64,000 nucleotides of DNA from Novosphingobium silvae (GTDB lineage Bacteria > Pseudomonadota > Alphaproteobacteria > Sphingomonadales > Sphingomonadaceae), in contig NZ_WVTD01000002.1 in assembly GCF_009856825.1 (NCBI RefSeq), positions 186,001 to 250,000 of the forward strand, read 5' to 3'. A model generated the notes under the pieces. That model was given only the letters and a program-made list of their open reading frames with translations. It ran no database searches and had not been told where the DNA came from. Position numbers and translations under genes: made by a program. This document shows, piece after piece, positions 44,466 to 54,111 of the stretch; the stretch's first letter is position 1, and each line of letters begins with the position of its first letter.

Positions 44466-46361
44466 TCAGCCGATTCCCAGTCTGGTAAACGCCCGCTCGA
44501 GCATCAGCAGTTGCCATAGCAGACGGGAGTTGTCGCTTGTCCCCGCGACATGCGCGTCGACCAGCCCCGCAAGACGACGCGTGTCGAACCAGCCGGTCCG
44601 GGCCAGCGTCGCCCCCGCTGCGATCTCCTGCGCTGCACCCGCCAAGGGCCCCCGAAACCACTGGGCGATCGGCGTGACGAAGCCCTGCTTGGGCCGGTAG
44701 AGGATGTTGTCCGGCAAGTAGCGCCGCATGGCTTTCTTCATGAGCCACTTGCCCTGGCCTCTGCGGACCCGAAGGGCCTCGGGAAGGCTTGCCGCAAATT
44801 CGATCAGGCGGTGATCCAGCAGCGGCTCGCGCGCTTCCAGACCCACGGCCATGCTCGTGCGATCGACCTTCGTCAGGATGTCACCGGGGAGCCAAACCTT
44901 GAGATCCGCATACTGGGCCTTGTCCAGTCCCGAGCGCGCGGGCGCGGAACGCATGAGGGCCAGAACCGGGTCCTCGGCCCGGTACTCCCCACGCAGCCTG
45001 CGAAACTCGTCGGAATAGATCCCCTCGCGCACTTCAGGCGGTGCGAACGCCATGGACCGTGCGTAGCCCTGTGCCGAGTCCCCCGCCAGCGAGAGCAACG
45101 TGGACTTTGCACGGAGCGGTCGAGGTGCCCAATCCGCCTTGGGATATAGAGCGCCGATGCGACCGAAGAGCGGTCCTCGCAGAGCTTGTGGCAACAAGGT
45201 GCGAACACGGTCTTCTCCATGCTGGAAAACATGTCGACGATAGCCGCCGAACGCTTCATCCGCACCGTCGCCTGACAGCGCCACCTTCACGGATTCGCGA
45301 GCGAGCTGGCACACGCGCCAGGTCGGCAGCGCCGAGGCGTCGGCAAAAGGCTCATCGAACATGCCTGCAAGCTGGTCGATGCCCGAAAAATCATCGGGGG
45401 AAACCGCGCGCGAGGAATGCTCCGAGCCGAAACGGCGGGCGACCTGGCTCGCGTAGGCGCTCTCGTCGAGAGCGGCGACGTCGAACCCGATCGAGCAGGT
45501 TCTCACCGGCTGCGCGCTTGCCTCGGCCATCAGCGCGACCACGCTGGAACTGTCCACCCCGCCGGACAGGAATGCCCCGAGCGGCACATCGGCGACCATG
45601 CGCGATCTTACCGCCTGGCGCATCAGGTGGACCAGTTCGGCTTCGATGTCCGCCGCCTTTCCCTTGCGACGTTCCGCGAAGGAGACATCCCACCACTGGC
45701 GCGGCCCCGGGAGTGTCGCTCCATGGCGCAGCAGCAGCGAATGTCCCGCCGGCAGCTTGCACACGCCCTTGAGGATGGACCTGTGATCGGGGACGTAGCC
45801 CCAGGTCAGATAATCCTCGACGGCGAGCGGGTCGATCTCGCGGCGCAGCAGCGGGTGAGCGAGAAGGGCCTTGAGTTCCGAGCCGAACGCCACACTGCCA
45901 TCGCTCAGGGGAGCGTAGTAGAGCGGCTTCACCCCCAGTCGATCACGTGCGAGGAACAGGCTTCGCGCCTCCAGATCGTAGATCGCGAAGGCAAACATGC
46001 CATGCAGGTGATTGACGCAGTCGGCTCCCCACCGCTGCCATGCAGCCAGGATGACCTCACTGTCGCCGTCCGTCCGGAACGTGGCCCCGTGCGTCTTCAG
46101 TTCCTGCCTGAGCTCCCGGTAATTGTAGATCTCCCCATTGAAGACCAGCACCGCGCGCCCGTCCCGAGAAGCCATCGGCTGGGGCGAGCCGGCAAGATCG
46201 ATGATCGACAGTCGGCGGTGACCAAGGCCCACCCCGGGGGCTGTCCAAACCCCTTCTCCGTCCGGTCCGCGATGCGCGATAGCATCGCACATGGCCGAGA
46301 TCCGTGCAGGATCGACCGGCTTGGGCGTTTCCAGATGGTACAGGCCAGCGAAGCCACACAT
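44466..46361 (-). CDS. XrtA-system amidotransferase (asparagine synthetase family)
   Basis: 631 residues. N-terminal glutaminase with catalytic Cys2 (MCGFAGLYHL) and FNGEIYNYRELRQEL; C-terminal synthetase with PP-loop GAFLSGGVDSSSVVALMAEA and LSGDGADEAFGGYRRH. This is the AsnB-like protein that accompanies exosortase A in EPS loci (amidotransferase 1). It should transfer ammonia from glutamine to an activated carboxyl, perhaps on the polymer or a sugar precursor; acceptor unknown. Last gene on the minus-strand unit. Confidence 0.9.
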   Translation of the reverse strand: MCGFAGLYHLETPKPVDPARISAMCDAIAHRGPDGEGVWTAPGVGLGHRRLSIIDLAGSPQPMASRDGRAVLVFNGEIYNYRELRQELKTHGATFRTDGDSEVILAAWQRWGADCVNHLHGMFAFAIYDLEARSLFLARDRLGVKPLYYAPLSDGSVAFGSELKALLAHPLLRREIDPLAVEDYLTWGYVPDHRSILKGVCKLPAGHSLLLRHGATLPGPRQWWDVSFAERRKGKAADIEAELVHLMRQAVRSRMVADVPLGAFLSGGVDSSSVVALMAEASAQPVRTCSIGFDVAALDESAYASQVARRFGSEHSSRAVSPDDFSGIDQLAGMFDEPFADASALPTWRVCQLARESVKVALSGDGADEAFGGYRRHVFQHGEDRVRTLLPQALRGPLFGRIGALYPKADWAPRPLRAKSTLLSLAGDSAQGYARSMAFAPPEVREGIYSDEFRRLRGEYRAEDPVLALMRSAPARSGLDKAQYADLKVWLPGDILTKVDRTSMAVGLEAREPLLDHRLIEFAASLPEALRVRRGQGKWLMKKAMRRYLPDNILYRPKQGFVTPIAQWFRGPLAGAAQEIAAGATLARTGWFDTRRLAGLVDAHVAGTSDNSRLLWQLLMLERAFTRLGIG

Positions 46362-46370
46362 GACGCCGCG

Positions 46371-47915
46371 TTACCGGACCTGTGTGATGCGGTCGACCCA
46401 AGATTGGAGAGGACCGGTGGAGGCCTGGAACGCGAGGATCGAGCGTTCAGCCTGCCCCTTCGGTGCATCTTCCGAGGACAATACGATCATTGCCGTCGGG
46501 CGCGTCCTCAGCAGCAGGTGGTCAAGCATGACAGCAAGTTTCAGCCTTGCGTTGCTTCCGGAGAATAGATCGCCGCTTCGAAACCACGTGACGGCCAGCC
46601 TTTCGACGCGTCCGTTCCCGAGCAGGCGCTCGCTCAGCCCGCTGTCCACGGCGGGACCGCCGGACTGCCATGCCCATGCGCTGTCAGGCATCAGGGCACC
46701 TTGTCCGAAACCGCCAGCCTCGCGTTCCTCGCCTTGCGAAGCGTAGAGTGCGATGAAGACATCGACTTCATGACCGCTCCCGTCCCGGTAACGGCCGAGC
46801 AGACGATGATCTGCGCCTTGTGCGCGCGGCTCCCACCAGATCGAGGGCATATAGTCGACGCGGGACCATCCCGCGACGGCCGGCAGATCGATATGCGCCG
46901 GCATTGGCGCTTCGAGCCGATCCGCAATCGCTGCCCAGCTCCAACCCGCGGCCACGATGACCACGAGGCCGCATAGCCCCGCCACACCCGACAGTCCCAT
47001 CGCGTCAAGACGCCCAAGCACCGCGGAGCGGCCGATTGTCTCTGCATCGATCATGGGCGAATCGATCGGGCGGTCGAAGAAGCGCCACGCGCCCAAAATG
47101 ACCAGTGCGAGGACCGCCGCGAAGAAGAACCAGCCGTAGACGATGTGGTCGAAACCCGCCGCCGCTTCGATCCCGAAGATTTGCGCGGCATAGATCGTGC
47201 CCCAGGCTCGCACCCCATTGGCAAGGATCGGCACGATGACGCATGCCGCGAGCATCGCGACCCGTCGCCTCGGATCGAGGAAGCAGGTATTTGCCGCCAG
47301 GACGCCGAAAGCGACCATCGCGATGAGGAACTTCACGCCGGAGCAGGCCTCGGCAACCTCGAACAGCCCGGCGGGCGTATCGATGAAGACGCCATCGATC
47401 CTTGCCGGGATGCCGCTCAGGTGTGTGAGCGCAATGGTGATCTCGGCAGTGATCATCTGCAGCGGCTTGACCAGTTCCTCGCCGACGGGGACGAGGAAGA
47501 CGAGGTAGCACAGCGGAAAGAGCAGCCCTGCCCCTACTCGCGCGCCAAGCAGAAGCGGAACGCTTGCGCCGAGCATGGCCACGGCGCCTGCCTGGCGTGC
47601 CAGATCCAGCCCGGAGATCGCGCCAAGCACCCACAGGAAAGCCGCTCCTGCAAAAAGGATGAGGCCCGGCCACCAGCCGCGCGGTGCAAGGCGCTGGAGC
47701 TCGGGCCAGCGCTGCCACACCATCCAGGCGATGATCGGTGGCACCAGAAGGATATGGTTGTAGGTGGAAATGTCCCACCACTGGCGAGCCATGGCGGCCC
47801 AGTCCGCGAAGAAGAGGACGAACAGCATCGCCCACGCAGCGGCAAGGCGCAGCAAAGGCAACCGCCATGCTGGCGCCAGCCTGTTCCACATCGCGGCAGG
47901 GGCGTGTGTGGCCAT
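46371..47915 (-). CDS. xrtA: Exosortase A fused to an EpsI domain
   Basis: 514 residues. The N-terminal ~300 residues form a multi-helix exosortase with the catalytic triad Cys (EVAEACSGVKFLIAM), Arg (ANGVRAWGTIY) and His (GFDHIVYGWFFF). The C-terminal ~200 residues after a final helix (LCGLVVIVAAGWSWAAI) are the EpsI-type extracytoplasmic domain. Exosortases cleave PEP-CTERM tails. It starts 2 bases after the glycosyltransferase stop. No PEP-CTERM substrate gene was noticed in the window. Confidence 0.92.
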   Translation of the reverse strand: MATHAPAAMWNRLAPAWRLPLLRLAAAWAMLFVLFFADWAAMARQWWDISTYNHILLVPPIIAWMVWQRWPELQRLAPRGWWPGLILFAGAAFLWVLGAISGLDLARQAGAVAMLGASVPLLLGARVGAGLLFPLCYLVFLVPVGEELVKPLQMITAEITIALTHLSGIPARIDGVFIDTPAGLFEVAEACSGVKFLIAMVAFGVLAANTCFLDPRRRVAMLAACVIVPILANGVRAWGTIYAAQIFGIEAAAGFDHIVYGWFFFAAVLALVILGAWRFFDRPIDSPMIDAETIGRSAVLGRLDAMGLSGVAGLCGLVVIVAAGWSWAAIADRLEAPMPAHIDLPAVAGWSRVDYMPSIWWEPRAQGADHRLLGRYRDGSGHEVDVFIALYASQGEEREAGGFGQGALMPDSAWAWQSGGPAVDSGLSERLLGNGRVERLAVTWFRSGDLFSGSNARLKLAVMLDHLLLRTRPTAMIVLSSEDAPKGQAERSILAFQASTGPLQSWVDRITQVR

Positions 47916-47917
47916 CG

Positions 47918-49141
47918 TCAGGCGATTTCTACGCATTCGGCGGCCATGCCCATGTAGTTCGGAAGGCGGGCCAGTGCCGCTCGCCAGCTTGCATGGGTGA
48001 CGATCCATTCGCGTGCGGCCCGGCCCATCCGCCCGGCGAGGACAGGCGCTCGTCCGAGGTCCAGAACTGCCTGCGCCATTGCCGCGTCGCTTTCGCGAAC
48101 CGCGAACTCCTGCCCGTCGAGAGCGTCGATACCCGTTGCCGCGCCCGGCGACAGGACGACTGGCAGCGCCATCGCCATGGCTTCCAGAACCTTGTTCTGC
48201 ACGCCGCGCGCGATCTCCAGCGGAACGAGCGCTATATCGGCGGCCGCCAGCCAGGGCCGGATGTCATTCACCCTGCCCCAGACCATCACGCCGTCACGAC
48301 CCGAACGGGAAAGCAGTTCGGCTCCCGGGTTGCGGCCTACGATGTGAAGGCTGGCCTCTGGGCACACCTCTCGTACCAAAGGCAGAATGCGGTCAATGGC
48401 GCGCACCGAAGCCTCGATGTTGGGAGCGTAGTCCATCTGCCCGGTGAAGACGATGCGCGGTGCTCCATGAGCCAGCATGCGCGGCTCAGGCGCTACCGTT
48501 GCGGGATCGAAGAACTCGGAATCGAGGCCGTTTCCCATCGCCTGCAACCGCGCCGCCCCGTTGGGCAAACGAGACCGAAGCAGTTCCGTCTCGGCGCAGC
48601 TGATCAGCAGGCTGACGTCCGCGATGGAGCAGATGCGTGCCTCTTCCGCTCGCAGCAGCCGGGCCTCGCGGCGCTCCATCCAGGCACGGAAACCCCGCTT
48701 TCCAGCAGCATAGGCTTCGAACTTGGCGGAATCGACGTCCACAAGGTCTGCGACAAGGCGCCCTCGATACTCGGGCGGAACATACTGTGCCATCTGGCCC
48801 GAGAACACGTAGATCGCATCGATGGGCCGGCTTTCCAGCACATCGCGAACATACGCTTCAAGCCGCTGGTCGTGAAAGGCGGTGAGGCTGACCGGACGCC
48901 CGCTGGCGAGCGCCTGGCTCCCGGCAACGGCCAGGGTCTTGCTTCGTTGGACGAGACGATAGCTGGCCGCCAGCGCCGCAAGGTCGGGTTCGCAGCAATA
49001 GTCCTGGTCGTCGTCGGCGAAAGTCGCAACATGCACAGGGCCGATGTTTACCAGCGCTTTCAGCACATGGTGCGAGCGGATCTTGTCACCGCGATCCGGA
49101 GGAAACGGGATGCGGTGGGACAGGAAAAGTATCTCTCCCAT
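47918..49141 (-). CDS. XrtA-system glycosyltransferase (GT4-like)
   Basis: 407 residues. Opens GEILFLSHRIPFPPDRGDKIRSHHVLKAL, the hallmark of the sugar transferase found with exosortase A loci. A GT-B fold is suggested by RIVFTGQMDYAPNIEASVRAIDRILP and IALVPLEIARGVQNKVLEAMAMALPVVLSPGAATGI, the latter holding the donor-binding E-x7-E region. It adds a sugar to the exopolysaccharide; donor unknown. It is the only clear glycosyltransferase here. Confidence 0.9.
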   Translation of the reverse strand: MGEILFLSHRIPFPPDRGDKIRSHHVLKALVNIGPVHVATFADDDQDYCCEPDLAALAASYRLVQRSKTLAVAGSQALASGRPVSLTAFHDQRLEAYVRDVLESRPIDAIYVFSGQMAQYVPPEYRGRLVADLVDVDSAKFEAYAAGKRGFRAWMERREARLLRAEEARICSIADVSLLISCAETELLRSRLPNGAARLQAMGNGLDSEFFDPATVAPEPRMLAHGAPRIVFTGQMDYAPNIEASVRAIDRILPLVREVCPEASLHIVGRNPGAELLSRSGRDGVMVWGRVNDIRPWLAAADIALVPLEIARGVQNKVLEAMAMALPVVLSPGAATGIDALDGQEFAVRESDAAMAQAVLDLGRAPVLAGRMGRAAREWIVTHASWRAALARLPNYMGMAAECVEIA

Positions 49142-50218
49142 TCAGCCGATCCCACGCGCGATCAGGGGGCCGATCCGGTTGGCTATGCCCAGCGGCAGGC
49201 GCTTCCACAGCTCGATCTGCAGGGAAAGCTTCGAACTGGTAGGGTCCGCCTCCCTCATGGCTGCGCCCGGAGCTGTCCAGGTGGCGTAAGTCAGCGGTTC
49301 CGGCTCGAAGCCCCAGTTGCGCTTGAAGTGATAGGCGCCGCTCGACGTCTTGGAGCGGCCGAAATCGAAGACACGTGCGCCGCGCCTGCGCGCGTGGAGC
49401 ATGAGCTCGTAATACATCCTGTCGTTCGCGCGCAGGCGCCGGGCCTCCCAGGTGCCGCCGCCCCAATACGGCATGACCGCGCCCGCGTGGTAAAGACTGA
49501 TGACACTGGCGACCGGCTTGCCCTGGTGGCGCACGGTCAGGATGTCCGCATCCGCGCCAAAACCGTCCAGCACGGCTTCCAGTAGAGCCCGTGGAAAAAC
49601 GGGCGTGCCCAGATTGCGGTAGCTCTCGCAGAACACGGCGTAGTGCGCGTCGCGATCGGCTTGCGATGTGCCGACATCGACCGTGAGATCGGTACCGAGC
49701 GAGCGACGAACCTCGGCCCGTTGCTTGCGCGGTATGGAGGCCAGCTGAGCCTCGTCATCACTTGCCAGAGGGCGGGCGAAGCTTGCGTGCGCCCCGGTCT
49801 TGTGCGCCCAACCGCCATTGTCTTGAGGGAGCGCACCCCCGCGCAGCTCGATCGAAGGGCAGGAAAGACGCCGCGCCATCTCCTCGGCCGCCAGGAACAT
49901 GGCCGGAGGCTCCGCACCGTCGATGGTAAGAAGACCACCGCCGACGGCAAAGCCGGTGGACGCCAGAAGGCGTCCGAACACCGGCGAATGGATGGCGTTC
50001 AGCGGCAGGAAGGCCACGATCTCGCCGGCGCGCTCCTGAACCAGTGCAAACGCCCGGTTGCCGGTGGAGCGAGCCACGGGCACGAACCAGGCAGGGCGAT
50101 GAAACGGAGTGCCTTCCGGGTGTCTGGCGACGAACGCCTCAAGCCGGGCGATTTCGCTCACGTCGGCAAGATCAAGCAGGCGCACTTGCGCAAGTGAAGG
50201 CACGAAAGGGGCGTTCAT
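49142..50218 (-). CDS. XrtA-associated FemAB-like acyltransferase
   Basis: 358 residues. Tandem GNAT-like FemAB fold: PEGTPFHRPAWFVPVARSTGNRAFALV near the start, then RKQRAEVRRSLGTDL and YYELMLHARRRGARVFDFGRSKTSSGAYHFKRNWG. FemAB proteins transfer aminoacyl groups, usually from tRNA; in exosortase A loci the donor is unknown. A second such protein is encoded at 60265. It adjoins the glycosyltransferase with no gap. Confidence 0.9.
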   Translation of the reverse strand: MNAPFVPSLAQVRLLDLADVSEIARLEAFVARHPEGTPFHRPAWFVPVARSTGNRAFALVQERAGEIVAFLPLNAIHSPVFGRLLASTGFAVGGGLLTIDGAEPPAMFLAAEEMARRLSCPSIELRGGALPQDNGGWAHKTGAHASFARPLASDDEAQLASIPRKQRAEVRRSLGTDLTVDVGTSQADRDAHYAVFCESYRNLGTPVFPRALLEAVLDGFGADADILTVRHQGKPVASVISLYHAGAVMPYWGGGTWEARRLRANDRMYYELMLHARRRGARVFDFGRSKTSSGAYHFKRNWGFEPEPLTYATWTAPGAAMREADPTSSKLSLQIELWKRLPLGIANRIGPLIARGIG

Positions 50219-51132
50219 GCAGCCCGCGCCGCAACCGACGCGGGTTCTGTCAGGTGCGGGGCGCGCGCCTTCTCGCGCTCGGCGAGGGCGTCCATCCGGC
50301 CCCAGCGGAACTCGCCCAGCAGACGCGCGAGCTTGGCGCTCATGACGTCGAGATTCGTATAGTGCCGCAGGCGTGAGCGGAGCGGCGCGCCCTCGACCCG
50401 CGGCTGACCTGGATCGACCTCCCAGGGGTGGAAGTAGAAGACGGCGGGACGATCGTCCCTGCCGTTCACCTGCCGGATGGCCCAGCGGGAAAAAGCGTAT
50501 GGCAGGACGCGGAAGAAGCCGCCTCCCCCTGCGGCCAGTCGGCGCCCGGCGAACTGCGCGGTGGTCACGGGAACTTCGACGAGATCGTGTCCGGCGACCG
50601 GCCGAAAGGCGAAGCGTGGCGCGTCTCGCCAGCCATAATGATCGTGCGCCACCGGCGCGACGCTGGAGCTATAGGCATAGCCCTGCTCGGCCAGAACCTC
50701 GAACGCCCAGGGCGTGCGCGCGTCTATAGAGAAGCTGGGAGCCCGATAACCCGTAACGGCCTTGCCCGAGGCGTCCTCGATAGCCTTTCGCGCCCGCGAG
50801 ATATCTGCCGCAAACGTCCGGTGATCGAGGCGGAACACGCGCTCGTGATCCCACCCGTGGCTCGCGATTTCATGCCCCTGCCCGGCGATCCGGCGCAGAA
50901 GCTCCGGATGACGCTCGGCAACCCATCCCAGAGTGAAGAACGTGCCCTTGGCGTTCGCATCATCGAACAGCTGCAGGATGGCATCGCAGTTGCGCTCCAC
51001 ACGCGAGGCAAGGCCGTTCCATTCCGTGCGGTCGATCACTGTCTCGAAGGCGCCGACCTGGAACCAGTCCTCGACGTCGACCGACAGTCCGTTGACATGG
51101 CCCGCCGGCCCTGCGTGAGAAGGCATCGTCAC
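50215..51132 (-). CDS. XrtA-system polysaccharide deacetylase
   Basis: 305 residues. NodB-type deacetylase: NGLSVDVEDWFQVG (metal Asp), EIASHGWDHERVFRLD (His pair), TGYRAPSFSIDARTPW, and a C-terminal DUF3473-like part with YFHPWEVDPGQPR. It removes N- or O-acetyl groups from the polymer; no signal peptide is evident. The start could be MTMPS or MPSHA, six bases apart. Overlaps the FemAB start by four bases. Confidence 0.9.
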   Translation of the reverse strand: MTMPSHAGPAGHVNGLSVDVEDWFQVGAFETVIDRTEWNGLASRVERNCDAILQLFDDANAKGTFFTLGWVAERHPELLRRIAGQGHEIASHGWDHERVFRLDHRTFAADISRARKAIEDASGKAVTGYRAPSFSIDARTPWAFEVLAEQGYAYSSSVAPVAHDHYGWRDAPRFAFRPVAGHDLVEVPVTTAQFAGRRLAAGGGGFFRVLPYAFSRWAIRQVNGRDDRPAVFYFHPWEVDPGQPRVEGAPLRSRLRHYTNLDVMSAKLARLLGEFRWGRMDALAEREKARAPHLTEPASVAARAA

Positions 51133-51139
51133 GTTCAGC

Positions 51140-52363
51140 TCAGGCGACGTTGCGCTGCCCGTCGCCGCTCTCGATCCATTCGATGAGCATCGTCAGGGTA
51201 TGGCGCAGCGTCCGCTCCTGCTCGGCTAGCCGAGTCTCCAGCCTTGCGGCTTGCATCGTCGCCTTCGCCAGTTCGTCGCGAAGTTCGGCAATCGCCTCGT
51301 CGGCACCCGAAGCGGCGGGAGCTTCCTCGCGCGTCTGCACCGAGGCGGCAAGCTCGAGGATTGCAGACTGCAACTCACCGATCCGCGCGTCCCGATCCGC
51401 AAGCGCAGCCTCGACAAGCTCAGCGACGGCGGCGGCACCGATCGCGTCGGCCGGGAAAGACGCCCCGCCAGGGGAAGAGGCGATCTCGGCAGCAGGGATC
51501 GTGTCCCGGCGGACCGAGGCTTGTTCCTGGGAAGCGGAAGCCGGCAAGGCGCCGTCGTCGCTCATCTCGTCGAGCACCTGGGACAGCATGGCTGCGTCGA
51601 TGTTCTCGCGCTGGTCGACGGCCCCCAGCAGCAGCAGACGGTTGACAATCTGGTTGATCCGCCGGGGAATGCCGCCGGTCGCCTCATGCAGGTCCACGAA
51701 CACGGCGGGATCGAAGCTGGGATTGCCCTTCCATCCCGCGCAGGCAAGCCGGTGCTCGATATATGGCTGGATCTCGCCCGGCTGCATGGCGCCCAGATGA
51801 TGGGTCGCAATCACGCGCTGGCGCAGCTGTTCCAACTGCTCGCTCTCGAGCAGCGTCTGGCGGAACTCGGGCTGGCCGAGCAGCAGAGTCTGCAGCAGGG
51901 GATGCGAGCCGAGCTGGAAATTCGACAGCATGCGCAGTTCTTCGAGCGCGCTGATCGAAAGGTTCTGCGCCTCGTCGACGATCAGCAGGCACCGCCGCCC
52001 GGCGCGCGCCTCGTCATGGAAGAACGCCTCGAGAGCCCCGAGCGCCGATGCCTTGTCGTGTCCGGCGACCGGAATTCCGAAGGACTGGGCGACCACATGG
52101 ACGATCTCTTCTCCATCAAGCGCGCTCGTCACCACGTTGGCGGCGGTCAGGCGCTGCGGGTCGATCGTTGCCATCAGATAGGCGACGAGCGTGGACTTGC
52201 CCGCCCCGACCTCGCCCGTGATGACCACGAAGCCTTCGCCCTGCGCGAGACCGTACCCGAGATAGGACAGCGCCTTGCGATGGGTGAGGCTTTCGAAATA
52301 AAAGGCGGGATCGGGGGTAAGTTGGAAAGGCCTCGCGTCGAGCCCGTAGAAGTCGTCGAACAT
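51140..52363 (-). CDS. XrtA-associated ExeA-like AAA ATPase
   Basis: 407 residues from MFDDFYGLDARPFQLTPDPAFY, the exact opening of this family. Walker A is VITGEVGAGKSTLVAYL, Walker B CLLIVDEAQNLS, with ELRMLSNFQ following. After residue about 275 a long variable region ends in a coiled coil (IAELRDELAKATMQAARLET). General secretion-type ATPases of this kind may assist polymer assembly; the true role is unknown. Frame is open upstream without similarity. Confidence 0.9.
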   Translation of the reverse strand: MFDDFYGLDARPFQLTPDPAFYFESLTHRKALSYLGYGLAQGEGFVVITGEVGAGKSTLVAYLMATIDPQRLTAANVVTSALDGEEIVHVVAQSFGIPVAGHDKASALGALEAFFHDEARAGRRCLLIVDEAQNLSISALEELRMLSNFQLGSHPLLQTLLLGQPEFRQTLLESEQLEQLRQRVIATHHLGAMQPGEIQPYIEHRLACAGWKGNPSFDPAVFVDLHEATGGIPRRINQIVNRLLLLGAVDQRENIDAAMLSQVLDEMSDDGALPASASQEQASVRRDTIPAAEIASSPGGASFPADAIGAAAVAELVEAALADRDARIGELQSAILELAASVQTREEAPAASGADEAIAELRDELAKATMQAARLETRLAEQERTLRHTLTMLIEWIESGDGQRNVA

Positions 52364-52377
52364 GGCGGTTTTCCTTA

Positions 52378-54111
52378 TCAGAACGAGTAACGCAGACCGG
52401 CGAGCGCCGAGGCGGTCCACAGGTCGTCGATCGCCGGGGCGTCGTAGCTTTGGCCGTTTAGAGCAACTGCGATCGTACCACGCAGCCGCGCCGCCAGCAC
52501 CCTGTAGTAGCTCGCCGAGGCTCCGTATCCGGCGACAGCCTGGGTCAGCGGGTCGCTGCTGTCGACCCAGTTGGCATAGATATTTGCCGACCAACCGGCG
52601 TCGCGGCCCATATCGCCGCTGACATAGGCCGACAGCCACCAGTTCTCGTCTATCACCCCGTCAGCCGAAGCAAGCACCGTGTTGCGCGCCGCGATGTATT
52701 TGCGCCGGTCATAGCCGCCGCCCACGCCTGCATTCAGGCGACCGATCTGCATCGAGTAGTTCGCTGCGATCCCCCGCGCGCGGAACATCGAAGAGCGCAC
52801 CGAGCCCAGTGCGCTCGAGATGCAGTTGCCGCTTTCCAGCGAGGAAACGCAGCCCCGCAATTCACCCGTAACGGGATCGCGTACGACCTCGAAATCATCG
52901 GGCAACTGATCGAGAGTGCGGTTCAACTGTCCGCCGAACCCTGAGACGTTGTCATAGACTGCGACGCTGAACTGGCTGCGGTCGTTGGGCGCATAGGCAA
53001 GCGTTCCGCCGAAGCTCGTCGAACCGTAGCGTCGCCCGAAGTGTGCCGAGAGCGATGTTCGCCGGCTGGGCCGCCACATGACGGCCACGTCCCAGATGAG
53101 GCCGCTGACATCGTAGGCCAGTTCGCGCGGCGAGGACTTGTCCGTGACGTAGCGTCCGTCCGAGCCGATCACCGGGAGGCCGTCGGCGCCGCGCAGGGCA
53201 TCGCGGCTGGATACCTCGACATCCTCGTAGCCGATTGCGCCGACCGCCTGCACGGTGCGGCTGACCGGCACGGTCACCATGGCGCGGGCCTGCATGTCGC
53301 GGGCTCGTTGGTCCAGGTTGGAGACGTCTTCCTGATAGAAGCTGCCTCCCACGCCGACGCCGACGGGGAGGACAGTGCCGGGGGCAAAACCCGCCTGAAC
53401 GTCGGCCATGTGCGTCGTGCTGTCGTCGAAGACGTCGGCAGCCGCGCCTGTCTGGGCGTTGCGTGCGCCGTTGGACTGGTCCACCTTGGTATAGCCGAGC
53501 CTGTAATTGCCCGAAAGGTTGAGGTCCCCTGCTCGCGTGGCCACCGAAGGACCGACGTAGGCGGAGTACACGGTCGACTTGCCGTTCCCCGCAAGCGTTC
53601 CAACGGCAAGCGCAGTGCCGCCGTTCTCCACATCGACCTGCGAGGCCAGACCGCCGGCTTCGATCGTTACGCCCGGTACAACCGTGGCGTAGCCGCTCAC
53701 GAGACCGCTGATGGCGTCGCCGTCGCCCGCCCGCTTGCCCCAACCGAACTGTCGCTGGTAGCGCACCGAAGCCGAAGCGCCGGTGTTGCGCCCCTGGACA
53801 GAGGCATCCGCCCCGATCGCCGCCTGTGTGTAGGTTAGCACATCGTCTCCGGGCGACAGCTCGGCCGTGACGATCTGATCGAGTTCGATGTACGGCTGGA
53901 TCTCGACCCGGCGACCACTTAACCCGCGCCCTCGGCCGCGGGAAGCCCTACCGGATTGCACGCCGCCGCCCTCCGGCGCGGCCTCGGCCTGGGTGCCACC
54001 GCCAACCCCTTCGTAGCCGATGGACTGAGCCGTCGCCGCCGCGGGCATTGCGGTGGCAGAGAGTACCGCGAAAGCGGCGATACGGCGCCGCGCATGGCTG
54101 GACCGCTTCAT
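52378..54111 (-). CDS. Outer-membrane beta-barrel protein of the XrtA locus
   Basis: 577 residues. Signal peptide MKRSSHARRRIAAFAVLSATAMPAAATA, then a Gly-rich linker and many alternating beta-strand-like segments, ending ASALAGLRYSF with the terminal Phe of outer-membrane barrels. It fits the TIGR03016-type proteins of exosortase loci, thought to be the outer-membrane part of polymer export. The start overlaps the kinase stop by four bases. Confidence 0.82.
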   Translation of the reverse strand: MKRSSHARRRIAAFAVLSATAMPAAATAQSIGYEGVGGGTQAEAAPEGGGVQSGRASRGRGRGLSGRRVEIQPYIELDQIVTAELSPGDDVLTYTQAAIGADASVQGRNTGASASVRYQRQFGWGKRAGDGDAISGLVSGYATVVPGVTIEAGGLASQVDVENGGTALAVGTLAGNGKSTVYSAYVGPSVATRAGDLNLSGNYRLGYTKVDQSNGARNAQTGAAADVFDDSTTHMADVQAGFAPGTVLPVGVGVGGSFYQEDVSNLDQRARDMQARAMVTVPVSRTVQAVGAIGYEDVEVSSRDALRGADGLPVIGSDGRYVTDKSSPRELAYDVSGLIWDVAVMWRPSRRTSLSAHFGRRYGSTSFGGTLAYAPNDRSQFSVAVYDNVSGFGGQLNRTLDQLPDDFEVVRDPVTGELRGCVSSLESGNCISSALGSVRSSMFRARGIAANYSMQIGRLNAGVGGGYDRRKYIAARNTVLASADGVIDENWWLSAYVSGDMGRDAGWSANIYANWVDSSDPLTQAVAGYGASASYYRVLAARLRGTIAVALNGQSYDAPAIDDLWTASALAGLRYSF

